A stretch of 44,523 nt of DNA. It comes from an uncultured Roseburia sp. (GTDB lineage Bacteria; Bacillota; Clostridia; Lachnospirales; Lachnospiraceae). Location of the stretch: positions 1 to 44,523 of the forward strand of contig CAMXSH010000016.1 in the NCBI GenBank assembly GCA_947246475.1. Reading direction: 5' to 3'. Made by a program: the position numbers and the translations under genes. The notes below the pieces were generated by a model, which was given only the letters and a program-made list of their open reading frames with translations, was not told the origin of the DNA and did not search any database. Below are positions 1 through 6,869 of the stretch, one piece after another (position 1 is the first letter of the stretch; every line of letters begins with the position of its first letter).

Positions 1-92
1 ATCATAGAAGACCAGTTATTTCTTTATTTTACAGAAAAAGTTTCACAGACTCGGGCAACCCTGTCCACGTATTCCAATTCCAATCACGAGGT
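1..92. other. window edge, no supported gene
   Basis: AT-rich sequence downstream of the minus-strand small ORF. On the minus strand one frame reads about 19 codons ending in VCETFSVK and a stop, which could be the tail of a decayed gene, but it is too short to support a call. No terminator is evident. Confidence 0.3.
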
Positions 93-377
93 TTATTTTT
101 TATCTTCGTGTGTTCTCATATATAATAACTCTATCATATCTAAACCTTTATTAGTTGGTATTCCTCTATTTCCGAGCTTATAAAATACTTCTCTAATAAC
201 CTCTGGATTATTTAACAAATATAATGTTTCTATTTCTTTTTTGAAGGATTTTATATCTTCCTTTCTTTCTCTCATTAAAAAATCCTCAATACAAGATTCT
301 AAGTCAGAATAATTCATAGACCAATTGAAATAGTGTTTAATAAAATAACCAATGGTATTAAATTCTTGTATGTTCAC
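93..377 (-). CDS. small putative immunity protein (CdiI-like)
   Basis: This encodes 94 aa read from a GTG at 377-375, with a good AAGGAG ribosome site about 10 nt upstream, so translation looks real. The protein is acidic/amphipathic and lacks a signal peptide or membrane segment. The N-terminal half (IGYFIKHYFNW, then a 'DLESCIEDFL' helix and a conserved-looking 'EIETL' helix) resembles the general layout of small contact-dependent-inhibition immunity proteins: YFxxDW-like start, VIxDFL helix, EIxxLL helix. That assignment is by pattern memory only. No toxin gene lies next to it, so if it is an immunity protein it is an orphan. It sits at the edge of an AT-rich block with decayed mobile-element genes, which fits an acquired cassette. 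It could equally be an unrelated small cytoplasmic protein. Confidence 0.4.
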   Translation of the reverse strand: MNIQEFNTIGYFIKHYFNWSMNYSDLESCIEDFLMRERKEDIKSFKKEIETLYLLNNPEVIREVFYKLGNRGIPTNKGLDMIELLYMRTHEDKK

Positions 378-681
378 TTTCTAAATTCTCCTTGTAAAAG
401 TTTGATCAATAAAATAAGGAAATTGAAATGATACAATCCCAACTTGTTGCTAAGTTCAGTTTAGCACATTTATAGGACGGCTACAAGATTCCATGTATGG
501 AAAAGCAAAAAGAATGAATGATTCATTTGACAATATTGCAAAGGATTTCTGATACCGGACGAGGTGCGGATGTTGGATAACCAGGATTCCTTTTGTGTTT
601 GACCACTTATCTGTAAGTTGTTTAAACAAGACGTTTTGATACCTAAAAGCGTTGCATACTCTCTTTGATTGTTATAATCTC
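378..681. other. intergenic region with decayed coding scraps
   Basis: No intact gene is seen. On the plus strand 454-552 is open for about 32 codons and ends in a hydrophilic, protein-like run (MYGKAKRMNDSFDN). It is followed in another frame by 546-602, which contains PDEVRMLDN. Neither has a start with a ribosome site. The simplest reading is the remains of one or more genes of a former mobile element. The minus-strand start region of the small ORF lies at 378-395. Confidence 0.35.
546..602 (+). pseudogene. possible VirD4/TraG coupling-protein fragment
   Basis: One frame reads FLIPDEVRMLDNQ and then stops at 600-602. The string PDEVR-x-LDN resembles the C-terminal 'TPDEVR(K/M)(M/L)DN' stretch of VirD4/TraG-type conjugative coupling proteins of Firmicutes, recalled from the family and not searched. 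Only about 13 residues match, and both flanks are out of frame or stopped, so this is at most a scrap. It fits the Cys-rich KTR pseudogene 1.5 kb downstream, another gene typical of conjugative elements. Confidence 0.25.
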
Positions 682-710
682 TTGATTTTCTGAACGCCGT
701 TCAGTATAAT
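682..710 (+). promoter_or_regulatory. sigma-A promoter of the tetR operon
   Basis: TTGATT at 682-687 and a perfect TATAAT at 705-710 are separated by exactly 17 bp. The start codon of the regulator is 33 bp after the -10. The spacer contains the first operator palindrome, so repressor binding would block RNA polymerase directly. Confidence 0.85.
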
Positions 711-728
711 GGATTTGAACAGCGTTCA
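690..728. promoter_or_regulatory. twin TetR operators TGAAC-N3-GTTCA
   Basis: Two palindromes of the same format are visible. CTGAACG-C-CGTTCAG at 690-704 is perfect over 15 bp and lies between -35 and -10. TGAAC-AGC-GTTCA at 716-728 lies just before the ribosome site. The centres are 25 bp apart. Their position around the promoter of a TetR-family gene makes autorepression the natural inference. Binding by the adjacent regulator is not proven by sequence. Confidence 0.8.
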
Positions 729-742
729 GCGGGAGGTGTGAT

Positions 743-1315
743 ATGGAAAATAAAGAAGCAATCATACAGGCAACGATTGAACTCATCGAAGAAAACGGTG
801 AGCATTTGGAAGAAATCACAGTTCGTGAAATATGTAAAAGGGCAGGTGTTGGATTAGGACTTGTTAATTATCATTTTGGAAACAAGAATAAACTTATTGA
901 GCAATGTGTAGAGCATATGATAAATGGAACGGTCGAACGGTTTCAGAATATACGGCAGAAAACAGACAGACTGACATCCTTTGAAAAATTAGAGTATCTT
1001 GGCAACATGACGCTTGATTTTCTATTTGAACATTATGCTATATCCAAGATTTCAGTTCTTACTGATATGCAAACGCCAAAAGATAATGACAATACCAACA
1101 GAACTTATACAGCATATTTACCACTTGTTGCAGCCTGCCGCCCTGACCTTGACGAATCAAGCATCAGAAGAAAAACTTTTTGCCTAATTACGGTTATGCA
1201 GCAGATGTTCCTGCGATATGACACAGTATCAAAACTGATGGATATTGATTTAACAAAAAAAGAAAACCGCAAAGCGTGGCATACGCAAATTCTTCACGAT
1301 ATTTTGGAGGTATAA
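743..1315 (+). CDS. TetR/AcrR-family transcriptional regulator
   Basis: A 190-aa protein. Residues 5-51 form a TetR-type DNA-binding domain with the helix-turn-helix at about 25-45 (ITVREICKRAGVGLGLVNYHF, shown here only to locate it) followed by the usual GNKNKL turn. The rest is the variable ligand-binding/dimerisation domain, whose inducer cannot be read from sequence. The ATG follows GGGAGGTG at 731-738 with good spacing. The gene is first in an operon: its stop is 2 nt before the GTG of the flavoprotein, and that gene's ribosome site lies inside its last codons, so the two are translated together. Two TGAAC-N3-GTTCA palindromes around the promoter point to autorepression and control of the flavoprotein. 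AT-rich composition contrasts with the genes to the right and suggests acquisition. Confidence 0.9.
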   Translation: MENKEAIIQATIELIEENGEHLEEITVREICKRAGVGLGLVNYHFGNKNKLIEQCVEHMINGTVERFQNIRQKTDRLTSFEKLEYLGNMTLDFLFEHYAISKISVLTDMQTPKDNDNTNRTYTAYLPLVAACRPDLDESSIRRKTFCLITVMQQMFLRYDTVSKLMDIDLTKKENRKAWHTQILHDILEV

Positions 1316-1317
1316 AT

Positions 1318-2034
1318 GTGCATATTACTGTCATAAACGGAACAGAAAAACACGGTGTAACCTACCGCTTGAAAGAGATGTTTTTAGCAGAGTTTAAGGA
1401 TAAAGCAAGTATTACGGAATATTATCTTCCAAAGGACTGCCCCAATTTCTGCAATGGTTGTATAAGCTGTACAATAAAAGGTGAGAACACCTGCAAAGAC
1501 GCAGAATACATTGGAAAGATTGATAAATCGCTTTTGGAAGCGGATTTGATTGTAATGACTTCTCCCGCATATGTGTTTCATACTACGGGTGCAATGAAAG
1601 CGTTTCTCGACCATTTTGCTTACCGTTGGATGCCACACCGTCCTGCTCTTGAGATGTTTGGAAAGCGGGCAGTGATTATTACGCAATGCTTAGGTGCGGG
1701 AGCAAAACCTGCGGCAAAGGACATCAAGCATAGTTTATCTTGGTGGGGGATTTCCAAAATAGGAATATTCACAGGCGCATTGATGAGCGATATTGATTGG
1801 GATAAGCTCACTGAAAAAAAGCAAGCGGAACTTACAAGAAAGATTGAAAAGTTATCTCAAAAATTTGCACATATGGATTACGCAAAGCCTGCACATACAA
1901 ATCTGATTACAAAAATCAAATTTTCCTTTTGCCGTATGATGCAGCAATCGCTACATAAAAATCTCCCCGAATATCTTGATGGGAAATATTGGGCGGAGCA
2001 AGGATGGCTTGGCAAAGCAAGACCATGGAAATAA
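1318..2034 (+). CDS. flavodoxin-fold NAD(P)H-dependent oxidoreductase, Cys-rich
   Basis: A 238-aa protein of the NADPH-dependent FMN reductase / iron-sulfur flavoprotein group. The GTG at 1318 is chosen as start because GGAGG at 1306-1310 sits 7 nt upstream and because it begins directly with the first beta strand (HITVINGT). An upstream ATG at 1276 would overlap tetR and has no site. The flavin phosphate loop is INGTEKHG (6-13). A second flavin-contact segment is the TSPAYVFHTTGAMK stretch near residue 80. Cysteines at 41, 45, 48, 51 and 59 form a CxxxCxxCxxC plus distal C arrangement that in related proteins either binds a cluster or is redox-active. The substrate is unknown. As a partner of a TetR regulator it probably answers redox or electrophile stress, which is inference. 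Confidence 0.85.
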   Translation: MHITVINGTEKHGVTYRLKEMFLAEFKDKASITEYYLPKDCPNFCNGCISCTIKGENTCKDAEYIGKIDKSLLEADLIVMTSPAYVFHTTGAMKAFLDHFAYRWMPHRPALEMFGKRAVIITQCLGAGAKPAAKDIKHSLSWWGISKIGIFTGALMSDIDWDKLTEKKQAELTRKIEKLSQKFAHMDYAKPAHTNLITKIKFSFCRMMQQSLHKNLPEYLDGKYWAEQGWLGKARPWK

Positions 2035-2049
2035 TAGGTGAGAAATAAT

Positions 2050-2254
2050 ATGGCAAAAGTAAATTCAGAGTGGATACGCCGCCCTGTCTGTGGCAGCAAA
2101 CCCCGTGACAGAATTTAGAGAAGATACAATTTTGAAAAACTATCCTCTTTACTGTCCAAAATGCAAGCATGAAGCATTGATTGAAGTAGAAAATTTGCAA
2201 GTAACTGTTATCAAAGAGCCAGACGCTTTAGACGCAGAGCCGATGAATGAGTAG
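2050..2254 (+). pseudogene. Cys-rich KTR zinc-ribbon gene, frameshifted
   Basis: The ATG at 2050 opens a frame reading SEWIRRPVCGSKPRDRI and stops at 2116-2118. Dropping one T (2114-2116 run) restores a frame that continues REDTILKNYPLYCPKCKHE and ends at the TAG 2252-2254, giving about 67 residues. The whole matches the small Cys_rich_KTR proteins often found in conjugative elements: a CPVCGxKxR knuckle, then YCPKC. Two lesions are visible: the one-base insertion, and the first knuckle cysteine read as Arg (RPVC instead of CPVC). KTR itself is altered to KPR. With only three of four zinc ligands and a broken frame the product is very probably non-functional. AGGTG about 10 nt upstream and the 15-nt gap after the flavoprotein show it was once part of that operon. 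Confidence 0.75.
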
Positions 2255-2280
2255 GGAAGAAGCGAAGGAGGCAAGAGATA

Positions 2281-2700
2281 ATGTTAACCATCAGATATTT
2301 AGAGTCATCTGACAAAGCATTCTGGTATCGTCTGGATCAACATTTACCAGAAAAGGAGTTTGATAATAAAGTACAGACGAAACGAGGTTATGTTTTGTTG
2401 TTAAATGATAAGCCCATCGGTTTATTAAGGTACAATCTGTTTTGGGACAATACTCCCTTTTGTACCATGGTTTTTGTGGACTGGGAATATCAGGGAAAGG
2501 GTTATGGCAGAAAGCTGATCGAATACTGGGAACATGATATGAAAGCACAAGGATATAAAATGCTGTTAACATCTACACAGGTAGATGAAGAAGCACAACA
2601 TGTCTATCGAAAATTAGGGTATAAGGATTGTGGGGGATTTGTGATCGATATCCCTGAATTTGCACAGCCGATGGAAATGTTTTTTATTAAATCCATTTGA
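2281..2700 (+). CDS. GNAT-family N-acetyltransferase
   Basis: A 139-aa single-domain GNAT. The acetyl-CoA pyrophosphate loop is YQGKGYGRKL (residues 70-79, the Q/RxxGxG/A motif A) after the beta-4 strand TMVFVDWEY. Motif B is seen in EEAQHVYRKLGY near the C-terminus. The small size and absence of a leader indicate a cytosolic enzyme. The acceptor (amine, antibiotic or protein N-terminus) cannot be told. AAGGAGG at 2265-2271 precedes the ATG with 9-nt spacing. It is the last gene of the AT-rich block, 26 nt after the KTR pseudogene, so it may be read from the same transcript. Confidence 0.85.
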   Translation: MLTIRYLESSDKAFWYRLDQHLPEKEFDNKVQTKRGYVLLLNDKPIGLLRYNLFWDNTPFCTMVFVDWEYQGKGYGRKLIEYWEHDMKAQGYKMLLTSTQVDEEAQHVYRKLGYKDCGGFVIDIPEFAQPMEMFFIKSI

Positions 2701-2772
2701 TGGCAAGGCGTGGGTGCCATCATTTGTTCATAACTGTGCCATTCCTCTCATATAGATAGAAGAGAGATGGCA
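2699..2772 (+). other. two hairpins sharing complementary arms
   Basis: Hairpin one pairs GATGGCA (2699-2705) with TGCCATC (2715-2721). Hairpin two pairs TGCCAT and CTCTC (2737-2749) with GAGAG and ATGGCA (2762-2772). Because the arms are the same TGCCAT/ATGGCA pair, the first arm of one can also pair with an arm of the other. The first is followed only by ATTTGTT, so it is a weak terminator candidate for the GNAT gene. Confidence 0.45.
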
Positions 2773-2817
2773 GGCATTGGGATCTGATCTGTGTCTGTCT
2801 GTGGGGGAGGACAGGAT

Positions 2818-3360
2818 ATGAGTTTTAAAGAATTTATAAAAAGCCGGAAGAAAAAAGCAGTTTTGTTTTTTTTAGTCGGTTTTTTTTCCGGTGGGATTTT
2901 ATATTATCTGTGTCAGAAGCCAGCGGGAGAGGCTCTGGCACATATGGAGGAAAATATGCTTCTCTGGGCGATGGAGGAGCAGGATTTTGTCCAGGCTCTT
3001 CTGTTTGTGTTATGGGAGCGGGGCAAGGTGTTTTCTGTCCTCTGGCTGGCAGGGTATACGAAGATATATAAGTTCTATATCCGTGCTTTTATTATGTTTA
3101 CCGGACTGCAGTCTGGTTTTCTGCTTACCTTCTTTGTAATGCTGCGGGGGACAAAGGGTATTTTATTCTGGCTCATAACCGGTGTTCCCCATCTGCTTTT
3201 TTTGATCCCTCTCTACATCTACTCTTTTTACCGGATCCTGGAACGCAGAAGGGAAAAACAGACGCCTGCGGTCATAGTGATCCTTTTTGTGTTTGCTCTC
3301 AGCTGTGTGCTGGAGGCGAGGATCAACGTTCCGCTGGTTCAGTGGATGTACCGTTCCTGA
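2818..3360 (+). CDS. SpoIIM-like integral membrane protein
   Basis: A 180-aa membrane protein. The ATG at 2818 follows GGGGGAGG (2803-2810) at 7 nt, whereas the frame upstream of it (from 2791) has no site. Hydrophobic segments are visible at about residues 11-31 (AVLFFLVGFFSGGILYYL region), around the WLAGY stretch, two in the middle (FIMFTGLQSGFLLTFFVM; GILFWLITGVPHLLFLIPL) and one near the C-terminus. The order 'first helix with G-rich end, W-G/A-Y helix, GxxxGF helix, then a PhLlFLiP helix' is like stage II sporulation protein M, part of the SpoIIDMP peptidoglycan-degrading complex of engulfment, but the sequence is diverged. It could be another five-helix membrane protein. It stands alone in front of the ABC operon. 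Confidence 0.5.
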   Translation: MSFKEFIKSRKKKAVLFFLVGFFSGGILYYLCQKPAGEALAHMEENMLLWAMEEQDFVQALLFVLWERGKVFSVLWLAGYTKIYKFYIRAFIMFTGLQSGFLLTFFVMLRGTKGILFWLITGVPHLLFLIPLYIYSFYRILERRREKQTPAVIVILFVFALSCVLEARINVPLVQWMYRS

Positions 3361-3484
3361 ACTTTTGTCTTAAAAATTTATCGGATGCGTTGTTCACATT
3401 TTGGTAACATAAAGATAGTACAATAAGTGAGTATGTTAGCCTGACAATGGGCAAAACGAACTTATTGGTTAAGGAGGTAAGGTT

Positions 3485-4543
3485 TTGATAGAGGTAAAAA
3501 ATCTGGTGAAGCGTTATGGAGACCGCGATGTGGTGGATCATTTGAGCTTTACCGTGGGGAAAGGACAGATTGTTGGGTTTCTGGGACCGAATGGCGCCGG
3601 TAAATCAACAACCATGAATATAATTACCGGCTACATATCCCCGACGGAGGGAGATGTAACGGTAAACGGCTATGATATTTATGATGAGCCGGAGAAGGTG
3701 AAGGCGAGTATTGGCTATCTGCCGGAGCAGCCGCCCCTTTATCCGGACATGAAGGTAGGGGAATATCTGAATTTTGTTTCAAATCTAAAGGGCGTGAAAA
3801 GCAGTGATAAGGAAAAAACAGTGCGGAAAGTCATGCGGGCGACGAAGATACAGGATGTGTCGGAGCGGCTGATCAAGCATTTGTCCAAGGGATATAAACA
3901 GAGAGTGGGACTTGCCGGAGCGATGATCGGAGATCCGGAGATCCTTATTCTGGACGAGCCCACGGTGGGGCTGGATCCCAAGCAGATTCTGGAGATCCGG
4001 AATCTGATCCGGGAGCTCAGCAAAGAGCACACCATCCTGCTCAGCTCCCATATTATGCAGGAGGTAAGCGCAGTCTGCAACCAGATCATGATTATCAATC
4101 AGGGAAAAATGATCCTGTCGGATGTGCCAGAAAACATTCCGGGGCACATCGCCCAGACCAATGACCTTACCTTTAAGGCGAAGGGAAACAAAGATCTGAT
4201 CAAGAGTATCATAGAAAAAATAGAAAATATCAGCTACTCCAAAGTGCTGGGTACTGCAGAGGCAGAGGTATATCAGATCGAACTCTCCAGCCCTGTGGAG
4301 TTTGATCCCAGGGAAGAGATCTTTTTTGCCTTTGCTGAGGCAAAGTGTCCGATCCTGGAGATGAATCTGAAAGTTCCTACTCTGGAAGAAGTGTTCCTGC
4401 GTCTGACGGGAGAGGGAACCCGTCAGTACGGTGGAAAGATGACAAAGGATGAAAAGAAAAAAATGAAAGCCAAACGAAATCAACCGAAGACAGAAGTTGT
4501 GTCAGGAGAAGAGGAGGAGGTCCAAGATGCTGGCAATCTATAA
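3485..4543 (+). CDS. ABC transporter ATPase, GldA-like
   Basis: A 352-aa nucleotide-binding subunit of an ABC-2 exporter. The start is TTG at 3485 with a textbook AAGGAGGT at 3471-3478. Walker A is GPNGAGKST (34-42), the Q-loop Q82, the signature LSKGYKQ (133-139), Walker B ILILDE (153-158) and the H-loop SSHIM near 188. A C-terminal extension of about 100 residues follows the ATPase core, and the last 35 residues are extremely charged (KDEKKKMKAK... then EEEE), which is unusual. The next gene overlaps its 3' end by 17 nt. With a GldF-like permease and a GldG-like protein immediately downstream it corresponds to the gliding-type ABC set, which in non-gliding Firmicutes has no settled substrate. 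No convincing promoter was found in 3361-3470. Confidence 0.92.
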   Translation: MIEVKNLVKRYGDRDVVDHLSFTVGKGQIVGFLGPNGAGKSTTMNIITGYISPTEGDVTVNGYDIYDEPEKVKASIGYLPEQPPLYPDMKVGEYLNFVSNLKGVKSSDKEKTVRKVMRATKIQDVSERLIKHLSKGYKQRVGLAGAMIGDPEILILDEPTVGLDPKQILEIRNLIRELSKEHTILLSSHIMQEVSAVCNQIMIINQGKMILSDVPENIPGHIAQTNDLTFKAKGNKDLIKSIIEKIENISYSKVLGTAEAEVYQIELSSPVEFDPREEIFFAFAEAKCPILEMNLKVPTLEEVFLRLTGEGTRQYGGKMTKDEKKKMKAKRNQPKTEVVSGEEEEVQDAGNL

Positions 4544-5417
4544 AAAAGAATTAAGATCCTATTTTACATCGATGATCGGCTGGATATTTATCGCCTTCTT
4601 TTTAGTTCTGGCCGGATTGTATTTTATGGTATACAACCTGATCAATGGGTACACAGATTTTTCTGTTATCTTTCAGGGAATGCAGATGTTCTTTATACTT
4701 TTGCTGGTGCCGGTGCTTACCATGCGTATCATCGCAGAAGAGAACCGGCAGAAGACCGATCAGTTATTATACACCTCACCAGTCTCGGTGACAAAGATCA
4801 TTTTTGGTAAATATCTTGCCCTGGTGACCCTGCTGGCTATCGCCATGCTGATTCTGTGTGTGTATCCCCTGATCCTGTCAGGACTGGTAAAGGGAGTCGC
4901 CACGGGGACAGAGAGTGTGGATTTTGCCATCGCCTATGGAAGTGCACTGGGATTTTTCCTGCTGGGTTCCGCCTATATCGCCATCGGCATGTTTATCTCT
5001 TCCCTGACAGAGAGCCAGGTGATCGCAGCGGTGGCATCCGGCGTCATCATGATCTTTACGTACCTGATGAGCAGCCTTGCGGTGATGCTTCCCACAGGAC
5101 ATACCTTTGTATTCTGGTTTCTGGCAGTGCTCGTGCTGATCCTTGCTTTCGTACTGAATATGTGGATCCACAATGGATGGCTCTCAGCGCTGATCGGAAT
5201 TGTGGCTGAGGCGGGGCTGACGGCCGCTTTCATATTGAATACAGAGGCATTTGATAATCTTCTTGGAAATACGCTGAGCTCGATCTCCATCGTGGACCGA
5301 TACAGCAATTTTGCACTGGGAATATTTGATGTCAGTGCATTGATCTATTATATCAGTGTCAGTTTTCTGTTTGTATTTATTACAATACAGAGGATCAAGA
5401 AAAAAAGGTGGAATTAG
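4527..5417 (+). CDS. ABC-2 permease, GldF-like
   Basis: A 296-aa polytopic membrane protein. The ATG at 4527 follows GGAGGAGG (4513-4520) and begins MLAIYKKELRSYF, the usual ABC-2 permease opening with a charged amphipathic segment before the first helix. A frame-consistent upstream ATG at 4497 has no site. Six hydrophobic segments can be counted. The cytosolic loop after helix two holds the typical EENRQKTDQLLYTSPVS motif seen in GldF/ABC-2 proteins (the region contacting the ATPase). The helix-4 region carries the family's small-residue pattern (GSAYIAIGMFISSLTES). It forms the membrane channel for the ATPase encoded just upstream, with which it overlaps by 17 nt, implying coupled translation. 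Confidence 0.9.
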   Translation: MLAIYKKELRSYFTSMIGWIFIAFFLVLAGLYFMVYNLINGYTDFSVIFQGMQMFFILLLVPVLTMRIIAEENRQKTDQLLYTSPVSVTKIIFGKYLALVTLLAIAMLILCVYPLILSGLVKGVATGTESVDFAIAYGSALGFFLLGSAYIAIGMFISSLTESQVIAAVASGVIMIFTYLMSSLAVMLPTGHTFVFWFLAVLVLILAFVLNMWIHNGWLSALIGIVAEAGLTAAFILNTEAFDNLLGNTLSSISIVDRYSNFALGIFDVSALIYYISVSFLFVFITIQRIKKKRWN

Positions 5418-5432
5418 TGTATGGAGGACAAA

Positions 5433-6869
5433 ATGAAAGATGTAAAAAAGAGCTTTAAAAACCGTAAGTTCAAGATGGGCGGCTATCAGACCCTCGTTAT
5501 GGTGATCGTTATCGTGCTTGTGGTGGTATTAAATCTCATAGTAAATAAAATGAATATTTCAGTAGACCTCAGCAGTGACAAAAAATATACGCTGACGGAG
5601 GACACAAAGAAGCTGGCACAGGGAATTAAAGATAAGGTAAAGCTGTATTATATGTGCCAGGAGGGCAACCAGCAGAGTGTGATCGAGAAGGTTCTTGAAC
5701 AGTACAACGGGCTGGGGAATATTGAGGTGGTAGACAAGGATCCGGTGGTTTACCCGAATTTTTCCAAGCAATTTACCGATGAGGAGATTCAGGATAATGA
5801 TGTAATTGTGGTGAATGAGACAAAAGATAAGAAGCGTCTGGTTTCAGCCACAAAAATGCTGGTGCAGGATATGGATTATATGACTGGCGGATATACGAAC
5901 ACGCTGGATGCAGAGGGACAGATCACTGCGGCACTGCAGATCGTGACCAGTGACAACACCAATAAGCTGTATTATACCTCCGGCCATGGAGAGGGAGAGA
6001 TCGGCAGCAGTTTTCAGGAGATCCTGGATAAGTCCAATATTGATTCAGCAGAACTTGCCACAGCTTCAGCAAAAAGCGTTCCAGAGGACTGCCGGATCCT
6101 TTTGATCAATGGACCAGTATATGACTTCAATGAAGAGGAATACAACCTTCTTTCTGAATATTTTAAAAACGGTGGAAAGGCGATGATCTATATCAATGCG
6201 CTGCCAGAGAAGGAAATGACAAATTTTTACAAACTTCTGGCAGACTATGGGGTCAACGTTGCAGAGGGATTTGTGCTGGATGCAGAAGGAGCGATATCCC
6301 AGCAGAATCCGACGGCCTTTGTGGGAAATGCAAAGGAGCACGAGATCATGGAAGAACTTACAGAAAGTGCCCCAGTGATCGTTCAGGGAACCAAGGGACT
6401 GACGGTTCAGAGTGATGTGAGGAGCACCCTGACTGTAGATCCTCTTCTGACTACGACAGATTCCGCATTTTCCAAAACCAATGAAAAAGCCACGACACTG
6501 GAAAAAGAAGATAAGGATATCAGTGGACCTTTTGCGGTGGCGGCAGCCATAACGGATGTGTATGCAGAAAACACCCAGGGGCAGGGAAAGGCGACGAAGA
6601 TCGTCCTGTTTGCTTCCTCCAATTTTAATGCAGACACATATATATCCAGTAACCAGTTTGGAAACCGCTCGGTGGTACTTAAGTCTGCCACCTGGCTCAC
6701 GGGGGGCGAGACTGCTAATCTGGCGATTCCTACAAGAAGCCTGAACATGGAGACGGTGATGATCCAGGAGGGTGACCGCGTATTCTTTACGGTTGTTCTC
6801 GTGGTGATACTTCCTCTTGTTCTGCTGGCAGCTGGTTTTGTGATCTGGTTCAGAAGGAGGAAGAACTGA
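5433..6869 (+). CDS. GldG-like ABC auxiliary protein
   Basis: 478 aa from ATG 5433, chosen because GGAGG sits 5 nt upstream. An in-frame ATG at 5421 is also possible and would add four residues. One N-terminal helix (about 18-38) is followed by a large extracytoplasmic region, including the YTLTEDTKKL segment that opens the Gldg/ABC_transp_aux domain and a YYTSGHGEGEIG stretch typical of that family. A C-terminal helix (VVLVVILPLVLLAAGFVIW) ends in the basic tail RRRKN. The protein is thus anchored at both ends with its domain outside. It probably couples an extracellular client to the ABC exporter. It lies 3-15 nt after the permease and overlaps the DUF4340 gene by one base (TGATG). Confidence 0.88.
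   Translation: MKDVKKSFKNRKFKMGGYQTLVMVIVIVLVVVLNLIVNKMNISVDLSSDKKYTLTEDTKKLAQGIKDKVKLYYMCQEGNQQSVIEKVLEQYNGLGNIEVVDKDPVVYPNFSKQFTDEEIQDNDVIVVNETKDKKRLVSATKMLVQDMDYMTGGYTNTLDAEGQITAALQIVTSDNTNKLYYTSGHGEGEIGSSFQEILDKSNIDSAELATASAKSVPEDCRILLINGPVYDFNEEEYNLLSEYFKNGGKAMIYINALPEKEMTNFYKLLADYGVNVAEGFVLDAEGAISQQNPTAFVGNAKEHEIMEELTESAPVIVQGTKGLTVQSDVRSTLTVDPLLTTTDSAFSKTNEKATTLEKEDKDISGPFAVAAAITDVYAENTQGQGKATKIVLFASSNFNADTYISSNQFGNRSVVLKSATWLTGGETANLAIPTRSLNMETVMIQEGDRVFFTVVLVVILPLVLLAAGFVIWFRRRKN

Noticed and set aside
1-97. Minus-strand reading frame ending VCETFSVK as the end of a real gene
   Set aside because: About 19 codons after a stop, no start and no recognised domain, so it is not supportable.
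3391-3429. Promoter of the GldA-like operon (TTCACA / TACAAT)
   Set aside because: The spacing is 20 bp and alternative -10 boxes have no matching -35, so no promoter is called.
5421-5435. ATG 5421 as the start of the GldG-like protein
   Set aside because: Possible, but GGAGG lies inside that extension and fits ATG 5433 better.
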